Assembly (NCBI GenBank): GCA_023053685.1
Contig: JALIGW010000062.1
Location: forward strand, 975,501-1,039,500
Length of the DNA: 64,000 nucleotides
DNA from: Diadophis punctatus similis
Lineage: Eukaryota; Chordata; Lepidosauria; Squamata; Dipsadidae
Direction: 5' to 3'
The notes beneath the pieces were generated by a model. It had not been told where the DNA came from and did no database searches. It saw nothing but the letters and a program-made list of their open reading frames with translations. Shown here piece after piece: positions 61,514 to 64,000 of this stretch (its first letter is position 1; every line of letters begins with the position of its first letter). Made by a program: the position numbers and the translations under genes.

Positions 61514-64000
61514 ATGAGGAGAGCTGGAGAGCAAGTGGGTCTCTTTCTGTTCTGCCTGATGATCGCAATCCACCGAGGGGCACAGGGGGCCTCCTTCCCA
61601 GGTGAGTATCAGACAGGTTGGCTCTGAGGAGGAGGGACAGCGACTTTCTGCCAGCCTTCAGAGATGGGAAAATTTAGCTTAGGTCAAAAGAAGCATTTTT
61701 TTGCTCCAAACGTTTTCCCTTCCTTTGCAGAACTTAAGGCGCTGGGCCTGGATGGCAACAATACAATAGCCATTGTGCGGGGGAGTCAAGGCTTGCCAGG
61801 ACCACAAGGGCCACGGGGCCCACCTGGCGTTTCAGGGGCCAAAGGTGGGTCTGTTGACAGAGAATGAAAGTGACTCCTGACCCTGACCCTGGCCCCTTGC
61901 GAAAGAAATAACCCATCTTGTCACAAGGCAGAAGGAAGGTGCCACGAAAGAAGACTGCATGGACTGGCACGAGAGGGAAGGGAACCGGTTCTTCTGGGCA
62001 CTCGACCTGTTGAAACTCCCCCTCCCAAAACACAGAGTGGCTGCCCACCCAGCCACCTTTCAGCTGGGAGCTTCTCCCCTCCCTCCCTGTGGGCACCTGG
62101 AAGCCTCACCATGCCTTTCCTTAACAGGTGAAAGAGGCTTGCAGGGAATACCTGGAGGAATTGGAGCCCCTGGGCCAAAAGGTAAGGTGTAATTTGAGGG
62201 TTTCCTGATTCCCGGGTTGCAGGTGTGTTTGGACAGCTGGTGGAGACAGAGAGGAGAATGTTGGGAAAGGACCCCAAAACCGGAGGTGGGGTTGGATTGC
62301 TTGATCATTGTAGATTTTAGAAAGAGCCGGCAAGGTCATACTCTACTCAGTATCAAGGATGCAGATGTAGGGGTGGTCAACAATATTATCTGGGGCTGCA
62401 GAAAATTAACAATCTGAACTGGTCTCTTCAGACGTTATCTTTAGTGACGTGTGTAAACCAGCGTCTGCATTTTCTGCCTTGGATGAGAGCACATCTTTCT
62501 CCTTCTGTCCTGGCCACTTTTTACAAAGGCACGATTGAGAGCATTTTAACAAACTGCATCCCTGTTTGGTTTGGTAGTAGCAGTGCCTCAAATAGAAAGT
62601 CCCTACAGAGAGTGGTGAGGAGAGCAGAGAAGATTATAGGAAATTGCCAGGGTTAATGAAGGATCCCATAGTACACATGCCGATGATCCTAAATACTTTC
62701 TGTAACACCTTGCTTTATGCTGATGATATGATTTTATTATCATATTCACAAGTAGAATTACATAGGCTACTAAGAAGATTCAGCTCTTATTGCCAGTTTA
62801 ACTCCCTAATCATTAGTAAATCTAAATAAAAAATAATGGTGTTTGGAAGACACCATCAGTGACATAGGTGGCAATTAGAAAGTGAACCAATTTAACAGGT
62901 TAACAACTTCGTATATTTAGGCGTAACTTTTTCCAAGACTGGATCTTGGGCTTGCCATCATCAACGGAGGACATTTAGAGCAAAAGCCTGTTTGAATTTA
63001 CTGCTTAAACTTAAGAACCATAGTTACCCAGGGTCCCTAGCCCCATTAATTAAAGTTAATTCAAGTTAAAGCTAAGGTTATCCCTATGCTCTTGTATGGA
63101 GCAGAAGTTTGGGGTCTATACTCAACCACAGTCCCAGAACAAACGCAGTCCCAGCATTTGAGATGTATTTTGGGTGTAGATACAAGAACATCTTGTCACA
63201 AGGCAGAAGGAAGCTGCTACGAAAGAAGACTGCAAGGACTGGCACGAGAGGGAAGGGAACCGGTTCTTCTGGGCACTCGACCTGTCGAAACTCCCACTCC
63301 CAAAACACAGAGTGGCTGCCCACCCAGCCACCTTTCAGGTGGGAGCTACTCCCCTCCCTCCCTGTGGGCACCTGGAAGCCTCACCATGCCTTTCCTTAAC
63401 AGGTGAAAGAGGCTTGCAGGGAATCCCCGGAGGAATTGGAGCCCCTGGGCCAAAAGGTAAGGTGGAATTTGAGGGTTTCCTGATTCCAGGGTTGCAGGTG
63501 TGTTTGGGCAGCTGATGGAGACAGAGAGGAGAACGTTGGGAAAGGACCCCAAAACTGGAGGGGGGGTTGGATTGCTTGATCATTGTAGATTTTAGAAAGA
63601 GCCGGCAAGGTCATACTCCACTCAGTATCAAGGATGCAGATGTAGGGATGGTCAACTGCATTAAGTATCTGGGGGTGCAGAAAACTAACAATCTGAACTG
63701 GTCTCTTCAGACATTATCTTTAGTGACGTGTGTAAACCAGTGTCTGCATTTTCTGCGTTGGATGAGAGCACATCTTTCTCCTTCTGTCCTGGCCACTTTT
63801 TACAAAGGCACGATTGAGAGCATTTTAACAAACTACATCCCTGTTAATGTAACCAATTTAACAGGTTAACACCTTTGTATGTTTAGGTGTAACTTTTCCA
63901 AGACTGGATCTTGGGCTTGCCATAATCAACGGAGGACATTTAGAGAAAAAGCCCATTTTAATTTACTGCTTAAACTTAAGAACCATAGCTACCCAGGGTC
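61514..64000 (+). CDS. Gene C: ficolin/ryncolin-like, 5' portion (continues past the window)
   Basis: Exons read: 61514-61601 (start codon and signal peptide [11 protein letters not shown]), 61731-61844, 62128-62181 (54-bp collagen exon) and 63403-63456 (its first duplicate). Sequence is almost identical to gene B from the promoter to the second exon unit. Exon 1 is nine bases longer than in gene B, adding three residues near the end of the signal peptide (HRGAQGASFP against HRGASFP), in frame. All splice sites are intact. The FBG exons must lie beyond 64000, so it is not known whether this copy also lacks exons 4, 5 and the neck. Confidence 0.85.

Overview
The window reads as squamate reptile nuclear DNA, most probably from a snake. 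The supporting signs are multi-exon genes with canonical GT-AG introns, CR1-type LINEs that end in long (AATAG)n tails, tRNA-derived SINEs, Penelope and hAT elements, and fibrinogen-domain genes of the ficolin/ryncolin type. The species assignment is inference. No prokaryotic feature is present.

The only host gene family seen is ficolin-like: signal peptide, collagen-like Gly-X-Y stalk, short neck, fibrinogen-related (FBG) lectin domain. All copies lie on the plus strand. In order they are: gene A, 3' part only (1-5669, last collagen exon to stop codon); pseudogene P1 (13137-13912, collagen exons only); gene B, start to stop (27120-37240); pseudogene P2 (46875-48900, exons 2 to 7, several lesions); and gene C, 5' part only (61514 to the window end). 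Corresponding points lie 32-34 kb apart (A to B, P1 to P2, B to C), so the window holds almost two units of a large tandem duplication. The ancestral exon plan, read across copies, is 79/88, 114, 54, 36, 27, 36, 128, 130, 135 and 251 coding bases. The internal collagen and neck exons are symmetric phase 1-1, so they can be gained or lost without a frameshift.

Gene B is remodelled. Its 54-bp collagen exon has been copied into four tandem intron-exon units that carry LINE fragments. Collagen exons 4 and 5 are missing, and the neck exon has lost its splice acceptor and its cysteine. If the neck is skipped, the remaining exons still join in frame (about 296 codons with one 54-bp exon, 350 with four). 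The last FBG exon differs far more between A and B, almost entirely by amino-acid replacements, than the adjoining 3' UTR does, which suggests accelerated evolution of the ligand-binding face.

Everything else is repeat. The introns hold a Ty3/gypsy element nested in a hAT-like element, present in both A and B and so older than their split. Intergenic DNA holds CR1/L3 LINEs, an L2-like LINE with a long uninterrupted reverse-transcriptase frame, solo LTRs, several hAT elements with 8-bp target duplications, a second gypsy remnant, Penelope fragments, SINEs, fold-back MITEs, minisatellites and microsatellites. Unit 2 (32.4-61 kb) contains an extra internal duplication at 51.2-58.5 kb with chimeric junctions. 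Repeat family names are from pattern recognition and were not checked against a library.
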